Origin: Micrococcales bacterium KH10
GTDB lineage: Bacteria; Actinomycetota; Actinomycetes; Actinomycetales; Cellulomonadaceae
Reading direction: 5' to 3'
DNA length: 64,000 nucleotides
Assembly: GCA_900188465.1 (NCBI GenBank)
Contig: FZPE01000001.1
Location: 620,001-684,000, forward strand
The notes beneath the pieces are model-generated. The model searched no databases. It was not told the origin of the DNA and saw only the letters and a program-made list of their open reading frames with translations. Each line of letters starts with the position of its first letter. The first letter of the stretch is position 1. This document shows, one piece after another, positions 18,013 through 29,874 of this stretch. The position numbers and the translations under genes are program-made.

Positions 18013-18525
18013 TTATGCGTCAGCCACCGCCGCATAAACAGAAGCAGGACGATTGATATCGGTGTCCTGCGATGCACGCTCGGAACGCTGACGATCAAGA
18101 AGGGCTAGTAGCTGCATGCGCTCATCTGAGGCCCCAGCAGCCTTAATCGCGCGAACCTCACGTACCAGAGCGTTCAACCGCTCCTCATTCTGCGCCGTAA
18201 GGTTACCGCCCGCTGCCCACAAATGCAGAGTTCGCCTGGACACTCCAAACAGTTTCGCCAGCTGTTCCCACGTAAACGCAGTGTCAGCTCTCAACTCGGT
18301 CAGCAAATCGCTCGGAGTGACCGACTCAGATTCAAGCGAAACCACCGAAACGGACTGAGTACCCGACAGCGTAGTCGGTGAGTACACAGGAGCATACGGG
18401 CGAACAACAGCAGATTCTGCTTCACGAGCCACCGGCACCGATGTGCCGAACAAGGCACTAAAAGCTACCAATCCGACCGCTGTGACAGCGTATGCCCGAG
18501 AGTTCGCCACTAGAACATTTGTCAT
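18013..18525 (-). CDS. Membrane-anchored helix-turn-helix protein, second gene of cargo operon
   Basis: 170 residues. One hydrophobic segment near the N-terminus (about 10-30, AYAVTAVGLVAFSALFGTSV) is followed by a Ser/Val-rich linker of about 45 residues, then a helix-turn-helix domain (about 80-125: FTWEQLAKLFGVSRRTLHLW, then NEERLNALVREV) and a short polar tail. A membrane helix or signal in front of an XRE-like DNA-binding domain is unusual; it could tether the HTH to the inner face of the membrane. The start overlaps the stop of the TIGR04255-like gene by 4 nt. It may regulate this operon. Confidence 0.75.
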   Translation of the reverse strand: MTNVLVANSRAYAVTAVGLVAFSALFGTSVPVAREAESAVVRPYAPVYSPTTLSGTQSVSVVSLESESVTPSDLLTELRADTAFTWEQLAKLFGVSRRTLHLWAAGGNLTAQNEERLNALVREVRAIKAAGASDERMQLLALLDRQRSERASQDTDINRPASVYAAVADA

Positions 18526-19301
18526 GCGTACCTCTCAAGGAACTTCGGCGTGGTCAATGAATGGAAGTGATTGCTTGCGACACCCGAGAGCTTCGTCGCC
18601 ATTTCAGCCACCGCAGACACCCTGAATTCGACGCGACTTTCGTCATACGCATCCAAATCCAGAATCCAACTTTTTTCTGCAACGGGAGCAAGTGTCTGAT
18701 CAATCGTTTCGTTAGCACCAACCTGAGCAGAACGAACCAAAAGGAAGGATGAGTCAACCTTGTAAACCGACTCCGTGATGCTATGAGCAAGGTCATATCC
18801 CTCGGGCGCCGTTCCGATCGCCCCAAGAACAGAGGGAGAGAAACGCTCGTTAAGGCGCGCCAGGTCGTCTGCACCGACAATCCGATTGGTGTATCGGTAC
18901 CCCACCCGGTTAATGATCGGGATTGATGAGGTTTCCGCCAACGCTGTTAGCGCCTTCGAGAGCCGCTCGATAAGCTCCTCGTGCCCCTTATAGCCATTCG
19001 TTTCAATCGCCAGGAAACTGGACCCAATCGACACAGTCCAGTCCTCGGCGGCCGACGCAAACCGGTGCACAAACCCATTCGATTGTTGCTGCGGGCCGGC
19101 TGGCGTGAACATCACCTGCAACTCAGCGTCACGCCGCTTAAGCGGGTACTCACTACCCAGTTGGCGAGCCATGCCATTCGCGACGTCCTCGAGCCGGAAA
19201 TCGGTGAGCTCCGGCCATCGCACCTGCACCAAAACACGCGCAAGCGGCGCGTCCGAGAGTAGCTTGCGAGCTTGGCTGGTGGGAGAGTCCTGGATGGTCA
19301 C
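18522..19301 (-). CDS. TIGR04255-family-like protein, first gene of cargo operon
   Basis: 259 residues, GTG start. The layout fits the TIGR04255 group: an early LARVLVQVRWPELTDF strand, a 'quoted data' middle with WTVSIGSSFLAIETNGYKG, then IPIINRVGYRYTNRIVGADD and a C-terminal beta-rich part (RVEFRVSAVAEMATKL). No member has an established function to my knowledge. It is the promoter-proximal gene of a tightly packed three-gene operon (4-nt overlap, then 2-nt gap) carried by the mobile element, so it is cargo rather than transfer machinery. A defence or stress role is only an inference from location. Confidence 0.72.
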   Translation of the reverse strand: MTIQDSPTSQARKLLSDAPLARVLVQVRWPELTDFRLEDVANGMARQLGSEYPLKRRDAELQVMFTPAGPQQQSNGFVHRFASAAEDWTVSIGSSFLAIETNGYKGHEELIERLSKALTALAETSSIPIINRVGYRYTNRIVGADDLARLNERFSPSVLGAIGTAPEGYDLAHSITESVYKVDSSFLLVRSAQVGANETIDQTLAPVAEKSWILDLDAYDESRVEFRVSAVAEMATKLSGVASNHFHSLTTPKFLERYA

Positions 19302-19322
19302 ACTTCACACTCTACTTCACAC
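19302..19322 (-). promoter_or_regulatory. Direct repeats immediately upstream of the cargo operon
   Basis: ACTTCACAC occurs twice with a 12-bp period (19302-19310 and 19314-19322), and the second copy runs into the small palindrome ACACATTGTGT (19319-19329). The position right in front of the GTG at 19301 suits an operator for the HTH protein of the same operon. Binding is inferred. Confidence 0.4.
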
Positions 19323-19329
19323 ATTGTGT

Positions 19330-19539
19330 CCTCGTCCAGATTTCACAGCGGCAGCACTACGGCACTCCCAGCAACGGTCCTTCAATCGCTGACTCCGAAC
19401 CAGGACGTATTCGGCCTCGTATCTACTCAGCTTGCCGTTGCTGAAACCGGCCTTCGCAAGCCACCCGAAACCTGTCACCCGCTTCTACACCACATACGTT
19501 CACGCGTCTGGCAGATCGAGGACGCCGGGCACGGCTGCG
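19330..19539. other. Intergenic region, expected location of promoters and oriT
   Basis: The divergent gap between the cargo operon and the relaxase gene. MobF elements usually have oriT beside the relaxase gene, but I see no strong inverted repeat or recognisable nick site here. Confidence 0.3.
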
Positions 19540-19565
19540 CACCTCCTTCCTAACGGGAGGAGGTG
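19540..19565 (+). promoter_or_regulatory. Hairpin enclosing the relaxase Shine-Dalgarno sequence
   Basis: CACCTCCTTCC (19540-19550) pairs with GGGAGGAGGTG (19555-19565), with one G-T wobble, across a TAAC loop. The 3' arm contains GGAGGAGG, 5 nt or so before the GTG start at 19571. The 5' arm is an anti-Shine-Dalgarno, so translation of the relaxase would be held down unless the stem opens. Confidence 0.6.
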
Positions 19566-19570
19566 CCGCA

Positions 19571-22500
19571 GTGACTGTCTCGATGCGCGTCATGTCGGCT
19601 GGCGACGGCTACAAGTACCTCCTGCGCACCGTCGCCACCGGCGACGTCGACCGCTCCCTTTCCACCCCGCTGACTCGCTATTACAACGCCGAAGGAACCC
19701 CTCCCGGACGTTGGATGGGTGCAGGCCTCCCAGCCCTCGGCGACGGCACCCTCGTCGAGGGCTCCGCGGTGTCGGAGGCGCAGCTTCAGCTTCTCATCGG
19801 CATGGGCCGCGACCCCCTCACCGGCGAGCCCCTCGGCCGCGCATACCCCGTCTACAAGAGTCAGGATGAGCGCATCGCCGACCGCATCAAGACTCTCGAC
19901 CCGAGCCTCAGCCTGACCGAGAAGGCTGCGGCGGTCACGCAGATCGAGACCGAGGAAGCAGGCAAGTCTCCACGTCGCGCGGTGGCAGGCTTCGACTTCA
20001 CGTTCTCGGTTCCGAAGTCCGCGAGCGTGCTCTGGGCCGTCGCCGACGCGCGCACCCAGCAGATCATCGCCGATGCTCACCATGCTGCGGTTGCGGAGAT
20101 GCTCGCGTACATGGAGCGGGAGGTTGCAGCAACCCGCACCGGTGCAACCGCGGGCGACGGCGCGGTTGCACACGTCGACGTCCGCGGCCTGATTGCAACC
20201 GCGTACGATCCCTTCGACTCGCGTGTGGGCGATCCGCATCTGCACACGCACGTGGTGATCAGCAACAAGGTGCAGACTGTGCTGGATGGCAAGTGGCGCT
20301 CGCTCGACTCCCGCCCCATGCATGCCGCCACCGTCGCGATCTCCGAGATGCACGAGGCCGTCTTCGCGGACCACCTCACCCGCGCCCTCGGCGTCACCTG
20401 GGAGACCCGAGACCGCGGCAAGGACCGCAACCCCGCCTGGGCCATCAGCTCGGTGCCTGAGTCGTTGACGGCAGAGTTCTCGTCCCGCTCGCGGATGATC
20501 GATGAGGAGAAGGATCGCCTCATCGCCGACTACGTCGCCAAGCACGGGCACCAGCCCACCGCTCGCACGATCATTCGCCTGCGCGCGCAGGCAACGCTGT
20601 CTACGCGCCCGGCCAAGACGCTGCACTCCCTGGCGGAGCTGACGGCGGGGTGGCGTGCACGTGCCAGTAAGATCTTCGGGGCCGATGCAACCGCCTGGGC
20701 CGCGCGCGCAACCCAGGCTGAGCCACCTTTGCTGCTTCGCGCGGATGATGTGCCGTTGGACGTGGTCGAGTCGATCGCCGCGCGCGTGGTGGAGGTGGTG
20801 AGTGAGAAGCGGACGACGTGGCGGCGTTGGAACCTCACTGCCGAAGCCGCCCGGCAAACCAAGGGCTACCGCTTCGCCAGTTTCGAGGACCGGCAGGCCG
20901 TGACCGAGCTGATCGCCGACGCTGCCGAGCACACCTCGCTCCGGCTCACCCCGTTCGAGCTCGCATCCTCGCCGATCGGGTTCCGCCGCGAGGATGGGAC
21001 GTCGGTGTTCCGCCCGAAGCACTCCACGATCTACACCTCGACTGCACTGTTGGACGCCGAGGACCGCTTGCTGGATCGTTCCCGTGCGCTCACTGCGCCG
21101 ACCGTCTCCGCGAGCACGGTTGCAGGGGTGCTGCAGCGCCCGCGCCGAGGCGAGCACACGCTCGGTGAGGACCAGGCCGCCGCGCTCACCTCGATCGCAA
21201 CCTCCGGCCGGGTCCTCGACCTGCTCGTCGGCCCGGCCGGTGCGGGCAAGACCACCGCCATGCGCGCCCTACGCACCGCATGGGAAGCCGCGCACGGCAC
21301 CGGCTCCGTGGTCGGCCTCGCGCCCTCCGCTGGCGCAGCCGAAGTCCTCGCTGTGGACCTGGGCATCGCGACGGAGAACACGGCGAAGTGGTGGCAGAAC
21401 CACCTCACCCGAGGCGATACCTTCCTGCCCGGGCAGCTGGTCATTCTCGACGAGGCATCCCTCGCGGGCACGCACACGCTGGATCGGATCGCCGGGCTCG
21501 CAGCATCGGTGGGTGCGAAGGTGCTGCTGGTCGGTGACTGGGCGCAGCTCCAGTCCGTCGACGCAGGCGGCGCGTTCGGGCTCCTCGCACACGCCCGCGA
21601 AGACGTGCCCGAGCTCACGGACGTGCACCGCTTCACCCACGACTGGGAGAAGCACGCCTCCCTCCAACTCCGCCACGGGAACACCGAGGTCATCGGCACC
21701 TACGCCGAGCACGACCGCATCACCGACGGCGACACCGAAGACATGATCGACACCGCCTACACCGCATGGAAGTCCGACCGTGCGGCAGGGCTCGCGTCGA
21801 TCCTGATCTCCGACTCCAACGAATCCGTCACCGCCCTCAACGAGCGCGCCCGCACCGACCTCATCCTCGACGGGCTCGTCGGCGGGCCCCGAGAAGCGAT
21901 GCTGCGTGATGAGGCCCGGGCCGCTGCGGGTGACACGATCATCACGCGCAAAAACGACCGCCGTATCAGTGCCGGTCACGGGTGGGTCCGCAACGGCGAC
22001 CGGTGGAACGTCCTCGACGTCCACACCGATGGATCGCTCCTCGTACAGCGCGCCGGGGCCGATCACGGGGGGTCGAAGGCGGTGCTTCCGGCGGCGTATG
22101 TGGCCGAGCATGTCGACCTCGGCTACGCCGTCACCTCCTACCGGGCACAGGGCGTCACCGTCGACACTGCCCACGTGCTCGTGGACGCGTCGATGACGCG
22201 GGAGAACCTCTACGTCGCCATGACCCGCGGACGTCAGCTCAACCAGGCGTACGTCGCGGTCGACCGGCCCGATGACGCGCATGAGATGGCGCACCCTGCC
22301 GACAATGACGGTGCCACTGGCCGCAGCGTCCTCTACGGGGTGCTCCAGCACGCCGGTGGAGAGCTCTCGGCTCACGAGACGCTCACGGTCGAGCAGGAGC
22401 GTGGGGCACAATCGCTCAGCTCGCCGCCGAATACGACACCCTCGCAGCCGCCGCCCAGCACGACCGCTTCGCCGACCTCATCCGCCACTCCGGCCTCACC

Positions 22501-23121
22501 GACACCGAGGCCGAGGCGGCGATCGGTTCGGATGCGTTCGGCCCGCTCGCCGCGGAGCTGCGCCGCGCCGAAGCTCACAGCCACGATCTCGAATCGTTGG
22601 TGCCGCGGCTGGTGGCGGCGCGGCAGTTCGCTGATGCCGACGACATCGCAGCCGTCCTGCGCTACCGACTGGCCGCCGCAACAGCGCGGTACACGGGCTC
22701 CGGCCGCACCCGCACAGCGCCGCGCCTGATAGCCGGGCTCATTCCCGAAGCGCACGGCCCGATGGCCGATGACATGCGGCAAGCGCTGACCGAGTGCCGG
22801 GAACTGATCGAAGCCCGCGCGGACGCGGTACTGGATCGCGGGCTCAGCGATGGTGAGGGTTGGGTTGCTGGGCTTGGGACGGTGCCGTCTGATCCGCAGC
22901 GCCTCGCGGCATGGCGGCGTTCAGCCCGGGTCGTTGCTGCGTACCGTGATCGCTACCGGGTTGAGGTAGATACGACGCTTGGTGCTCCGGCGGAGTCGAC
23001 GTCGCAGAAGCGCGATCGTACGGCGGCTGGGGCTGCGTTGAAGGCGGCGCAGAGTGTGGCGCGGAAGCCTCAGCAGGACGCTCCGGTGCGGCAGCGCGAG
23101 GCACGAGGTCTTCGGTTCTGA
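19571..23121 (+). pseudogene. MobF-family conjugative relaxase/helicase (TraA/TrwC-like), frameshifted
   Basis: The relaxase nicks oriT and the helicase part unwinds DNA for transfer. The N-terminal TrwC domain has candidate nucleophile tyrosines (GDGYKYLL, TRYYNAEGTPPGRWMG) and the metal-binding triad DPHLHTHVV near residue 220. The helicase domain has Walker A GPAGAGKTT (about 556) and Walker B VILDEAS (about 620). Frame one would stop at 22729 after 1052 residues, but its last 110 residues are low-complexity nonsense. From 22411 a second frame continues with good coding character (IAQLAAEYDTLAAAAQHDRF) to a stop at 23121. One extra G in the GGGG at 22403-22406 would join both into about 1183 residues, the usual TraA length. 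Either a real mutation or a read error. Confidence 0.8.
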
Positions 23122-23222
23122 CCGTCCTCGTCCGCCCCGGGCTTCCTAGCACCGGTTCTGTACCTCCCGGCCGAGCTCTATGAGCTCAAACGAGCGGAAT
23201 CCATTGCGTAGGGACTCATTCA

Positions 23223-23976
23223 CTACCGGTACACCGCAATCGCTCTGAGCAACAGGGCGGGCCCATGCAGCTCCGCCTCATCGGGGGTAATCACCACACC
23301 AAGTGCCTTAGCTGGCTCCACGAAGTTGCTGATGCTTGAGTTAAGCGTGTCATGCTCCAGCTTCGTCACTGGAGCGTCAGCAGTCAGGCGCACGGTTGGC
23401 CCCTCGTCTCCGAGGGGCTGCAGCATCGCTAGTACTTCATCTGTGCCCCCGAGCAGTGTCTCCATGTTTTTCAACCCAGCTCGAGTTGCCTGGAGGTCCT
23501 CCCCCTTCTGCGCGAACGGTGATGACTTATCTGAGACTTGACCCGCAAACCATCGGTACAAACGGAACAGGGTTTGAAGAGGGACGATTTGCAAGGAACC
23601 ACGAATCTCTACAGTGTGCCCTGGTTCGACATCCGCAAGTGCGAAGTCGCCCCATCCGTCAAACGTGCCGAGCGCATTCTCCGCTTTTAGCTTTTGATAC
23701 CACGCCTCGAAGATGGAGAAGTTTGTTCGCGTTTTTACGACTTCTTCTTCGAAGGAAGAGGTCGATTTTTTTACCTCCTTCCAGGTTGCCACCGACACCA
23801 GCGAAGGAAGCATTAATTCCCCCACCGAAGCCGCCCTCGCGCGCCTGCCCGATTTTCGCAATAATGCTGTCAACCTGACCAGATTCGATGGCAGACAGAC
23901 TGTTGATCACAGTCTCGTTGTCAAGGTACACAAAGCCTCGATGCACACGGCTCTTCGGCGCGTTGTAGCTCGCCAT
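23223..23976 (-). pseudogene. DUF6414-like protein gene, frameshifted at a homopolymer
   Basis: The first frame starts at ATG 23976 behind AAGGAG and gives 68 good residues (RGFVYLDNETVINSL, GGFGGGINASFAGVGGN). It then goes out of frame at seven A on the minus strand (23766-23772). The second frame continues with SSFEEEVVKTRTNFSIFEAW and runs to 23223. With six A the two join into about 250 residues. The VYLDxxxVNSL start, glycine-rich stretch and following SSFE..VVKTR match what I remember of DUF6414, a family without known function. It is the second gene of the element broken in a homopolymer run. Confidence 0.6.
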
Positions 23977-24213
23977 AACGGGATACTCCTTCGCTGGAGG
24001 AAGTTCAATCTCTGTCTACGCTAGTGGCTCGGACGATGCGTAGCTAAAGCCACACCCCATACACGGCGGCCCCTGCCAGCTTCGGTCTATGCGACCTAAA
24101 GCCCAGTGCCCAGTTTTGACACGCAAGCCCGGAGCTGGCAACGCCCCTCGGACGATCAGATCGAGCGTCTGAAGAGGTAAGTACGGTCAGGTGCACAACC
24201 CACGAAATGAAGG
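23977..24213. other. Intergenic region without a recognised gene
   Basis: No open frame with coding character. It contains the DUF6414-like gene's ribosome site at its left edge and leads into a strong hairpin at 24214, so a small plus-strand RNA ending there is possible but unproven. Confidence 0.3.
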
Positions 24214-24250
24214 AACGGTCCCGCCGAATCGGCGGGACCGTTGTTTCCTT
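24214..24250 (+). terminator. Strong hairpin followed by T-rich tract
   Basis: AACGGTCCCGCCG (24214-24226) pairs perfectly over 13 bp with CGGCGGGACCGTT (24230-24242) across an AAT loop and is followed by GTTTCCTTT. No plus-strand gene precedes it within 1 kb, except the relaxase. Confidence 0.6.
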
Positions 24251-24320
24251 TAATCAGGGATCTCCACTCTTCACGCTACTCCCCCACAGGCACAAACGCT
24301 AGCCCCTTTTGTTCCCAACC

Positions 24321-24366
24321 GCTGGGTTGCCCCGCGCCGCGAGCGCACGGCACGGGGCAACCCAGC
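24321..24366 (-). terminator. Hairpin after the excisionase gene
   Basis: GCTGGGTTGCCCCG (24321-24334) pairs perfectly over 14 bp with CGGGGCAACCCAGC (24353-24366), loop 18 nt. It begins 8 nt past the xis stop and probably ends the int-xis transcript. Confidence 0.6.
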
Positions 24367-24374
24367 GAGGCCGC

Positions 24375-24581
24375 TCACCGCATCGTCGGGATCTCAATGA
24401 GCAGCTTCTCCCGCAACTCGTCGAGGTCAACGCGGATGAGGCGGCCAACGCGGTAACCGTGGATGGTGCCGTCGGCGATGCGGCGGCGCAGCGTCTTGAT
24501 CGATACCCCGTACTGCTCGGCGGCGATGGCCAAGGACGCCAAATCCGTCGCCTGGGGCATGGTGTGCTTCTGGTTGCTCAT
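24375..24581 (-). CDS. xis: Excisionase / MerR-type HTH DNA-binding protein
   Basis: 68 residues. A winged helix-turn-helix of the excisionase type: LAIAAEQYGVSIKTLRRRIA, then the wing DGTIHGYRVGRLIRVDLDEL. Such proteins bend DNA at the attachment site and direct the integrase towards excision. It follows the integrase gene by 33 bp on the same strand and is probably cotranscribed with it, which is the reverse of the common xis-int order. A transcription terminator lies directly downstream. Confidence 0.85.
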   Translation of the reverse strand: MSNQKHTMPQATDLASLAIAAEQYGVSIKTLRRRIADGTIHGYRVGRLIRVDLDELREKLLIEIPTMR

Positions 24582-24614
24582 GCTTCCTTCTCCTTCTCGC
24601 AGAGGACTGTCAAC

Positions 24615-25925
24615 TCACAGGTGAGCATCGCCGTCCACCGGCGTCGTTTCAGGACTCTGGAGCGCCGCCAGGTGTTCAGCCAGACGAGTGCTCATACGGT
24701 CCGCAAGCTCCCGATCCCGGTCCAACGTGGCGTGCTGGTAGCGCAGCACGATCCGCATGTCCGAATGCCCACCACGACGCATCAGCTCGGCAAGCGTCGC
24801 ACCTTCCTGCGCGAAGAGCGTCAGCCCCGTGTGGCGAAGATCGTGGAAACGAAACCTCTCCAACCCCGCCACAGCGTCACGTGCATCGCCCCACACGTAG
24901 CCCCACCGCGTGTTCGAGAGCGGAACGCTCCCCCGCACGCTCGTCGGCAGGATCGGAGCTTTGGTTTCTGGCGCGACATATGAGTCGAGGTGCATCCGGA
25001 GACGTTCAATCATGATGCTCGGCACCGTGACCGAGCGTTGCCCGGCATCGCTCTTCAGGAGCGTGTAGTCCCCGGTGTTCGCGTTGAGCTGCCGCCGCAC
25101 GTGGACTGTCGCGTGTGCCTCGTCGTGCCATTCGACGTCGCGGCGCTGGAGCCCCAAACACTCAGCCCGTCGGAGCTGACACCAGGCCGCGAGCATCACT
25201 CCAATCGCCCACTGGTCTGCCATGGCCTTGTACAGCGCTTCGACTTGCTCGGGCGTTGCGACGTCCTCATTGGCATCGTGATCGGCGTCGTGCCGCACGG
25301 AGGGCTGCTTCGGGATCGAGATATCCGGTGCCGTGGGGATGATCCCGTCGCGGACAGCCTGACGCAGGATCATCATGAGCACGACCAGGACTGGCCGCGT
25401 CACCCCGTTGAACTTCGACTTCGGGTTCAGCGGCGAGGGAATCTGATCCAACCGGGCCGTCATCTCTCGAATCCTGAGCTTGTCGATCTCGCGAACCGGG
25501 GTATCACCGAACTCCGGGACGAGGTATCCCGTCACCTTGCTCTTGTAGGCCCGCACCGTGCCAAGCGCACGCTTCCTACCGCTGCGATTCGGCTGGGTGC
25601 GGACCGTTTCCAGCCAGCGCTCTGCATAAGTGGCAAAGCCGATCGAGCGAGCCTCATCCGCTTGGGCCTCTGCTCTGCGGCGAGCAGCGACTTTCGCGGG
25701 CGGTTCCCACTGCCCGAGGGCGATCTTCGTCTGCACGCTTGCGAGCCAGGTGCGAGCATCCGTCTTCGTGAGGAACGTCAGCGCTTTGTTGTCTTCGGTC
25801 CGTGCCGGATACATCGTCCCGTCTGGGCCTGGATAGCGAGCTTGCCAACGCCCTGATGGCAGCTTCCGCAGCCGTCCCCCCGCCTCGCGCCTGACCGCCG
25901 CCTTCTTGGTATTCGGCGTGCTCAT
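24615..25925 (-). CDS. int: Tyrosine recombinase / site-specific integrase
   Basis: 436 residues. The N-terminal arm-binding domain (RLRKLPSGRWQARYPGPDG) is followed by the SAM-like core-binding domain (YAERWLETVRTQP) and the catalytic domain. Catalytic residues seen: Arg in QLRRAECLGLQRRDVEW, His-x-x-Arg in RFHDLRHTGLTLF, His in RRGGHSDMRIV and the nucleophile Tyr in LRYQHATLD. The start at 25925 has GGGAGA 7 nt upstream; longer readings to 26135 lack homology. Integrases of this kind serve actinobacterial integrative elements and phages. It probably recognises the end of nrdF, given the repeated bases there. Confidence 0.92.
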   Translation of the reverse strand: MSTPNTKKAAVRREAGGRLRKLPSGRWQARYPGPDGTMYPARTEDNKALTFLTKTDARTWLASVQTKIALGQWEPPAKVAARRRAEAQADEARSIGFATYAERWLETVRTQPNRSGRKRALGTVRAYKSKVTGYLVPEFGDTPVREIDKLRIREMTARLDQIPSPLNPKSKFNGVTRPVLVVLMMILRQAVRDGIIPTAPDISIPKQPSVRHDADHDANEDVATPEQVEALYKAMADQWAIGVMLAAWCQLRRAECLGLQRRDVEWHDEAHATVHVRRQLNANTGDYTLLKSDAGQRSVTVPSIMIERLRMHLDSYVAPETKAPILPTSVRGSVPLSNTRWGYVWGDARDAVAGLERFRFHDLRHTGLTLFAQEGATLAELMRRGGHSDMRIVLRYQHATLDRDRELADRMSTRLAEHLAALQSPETTPVDGDAHL

Positions 25926-26185
25926 GATGCTCTCCCTTGGACTCGGATGACCGTCGGCGGGCCGTCGTGCCCCTCCGTGCTCTGGCACGGACAGAGCATC
26001 CAACTTCCGCGTGATTCCGCGGGAATCCGGCGCGCACCTGCATATCGAGGTGCACGACGGGGCACGGCATCGAGGGCACGCTCGGCACGAATTTCGGCCG
26101 ACACGCACCCCCTTTCCCACTGATGAGGTGCACACGTGCCCCCGTCATGCCCCACGGATCGGGTCGTCATGTTCATCGCTGTTCT
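25926..26185. other. Integrase leader region
   Basis: No convincing gene. A minus-strand frame of about 84-96 codons (25922-26212) runs into the integrase start but has Arg/Pro/Cys-rich, noncoding-like composition. The region would hold the integrase promoter and arm-type integrase sites. Confidence 0.35.
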
Positions 26186-26206
26186 CCTCTGTACTCGGTA
26201 CAGAGG
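26186..26206. promoter_or_regulatory. Inverted repeat between integrase leader and nrdF terminator
   Basis: CCTCTGTAC-TCG-GTACAGAGG is perfect with 9-bp arms. It may be a recombinase or excisionase binding site, or an operator of the integrase gene. Role not shown by the sequence. Confidence 0.4.
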
Positions 26207-26210
26207 GCAC

Positions 26211-26254
26211 AAAAAGAGGCCGGGACCTGCAGAATCCTGCAGGTCCCGGCCTCT
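26211..26254 (-). terminator. Rho-independent terminator behind nrdF
   Basis: An 18-bp perfect stem (26215-26232 with 26237-26254), 4-nt loop, followed on the minus strand by TTTTT (26215-26211). It ends nrdF transcription. If the attachment site is where I place it, this terminator is supplied by the mobile element. Confidence 0.88.
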
Positions 26255-26292
26255 CGGAAGCCCTCACGGGCCTCACATGAAATCTGGGGCTC

Positions 26293-29445
<3,153 letters not shown>

Positions 29446-29449
<4 letters not shown>

Positions 29450-29859
29450 ATCGGTCTCTGTTGTCGTTGCCAAAATCGCACCAAGCCCTCCTGGACGCGT
29501 TCTACGTCCTGCACTGTGCCCATCAACTCGAAGGCGTAAAGGTACGGGACCTTGCACTTCGCGGAGATGATGTCACCGGCAATGCAGTAAGCACTGCCGA
29601 AGTTTGTATTTCCTGCGGCGATGACGCCACGTATCAAAGACCGATTCTTCGAGTCGTTCAGGAACCGGATCACCTGGCGCGGTACTGCACCGCCCTCATT
29701 GCCACCGCCATATGTCGGCGTGATCAACACATATGGCTCGGTCACCTGGAGCGGCTCATCGCGCGGCCGTAGCGGGATCCGATATGCAGTTGTCTGCAAC
29801 TTCGCGACGAATCGGCTGGTGTTCTCAGAAACAGATGAGAAATAGACCAGCGATGTCAC
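29446..29859 (-). CDS. nrdI: NrdI flavodoxin-like protein, class Ib RNR cofactor assembly
   Basis: 137 residues, GTG start. A flavodoxin-like fold: [15 protein letters not shown] (phosphate-binding loop for FMN), [18 protein letters not shown] and [18 protein letters not shown]. NrdI delivers an oxidant to NrdF to build the dimanganese-tyrosyl cofactor. It sits between nrdH and nrdE in the standard order, 15 bp after nrdH and overlapping nrdE by 4 nt. Confidence 0.95.
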
Positions 29860-29874
29860 GGCAGCATCACACGA

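Noticed and set aside
19550-21157. Long open frame (535 codons) on the minus strand opposite the relaxase
   Set aside because: It is a mirror of GC-rich coding sequence: Arg/His/Gly-rich, no domain, and the plus strand has clear relaxase and helicase motifs.
25922-26212. Small minus-strand frame directly before the integrase
   Set aside because: Composition is not protein-like, it runs into the integrase start, and no motif is seen; more likely leader.
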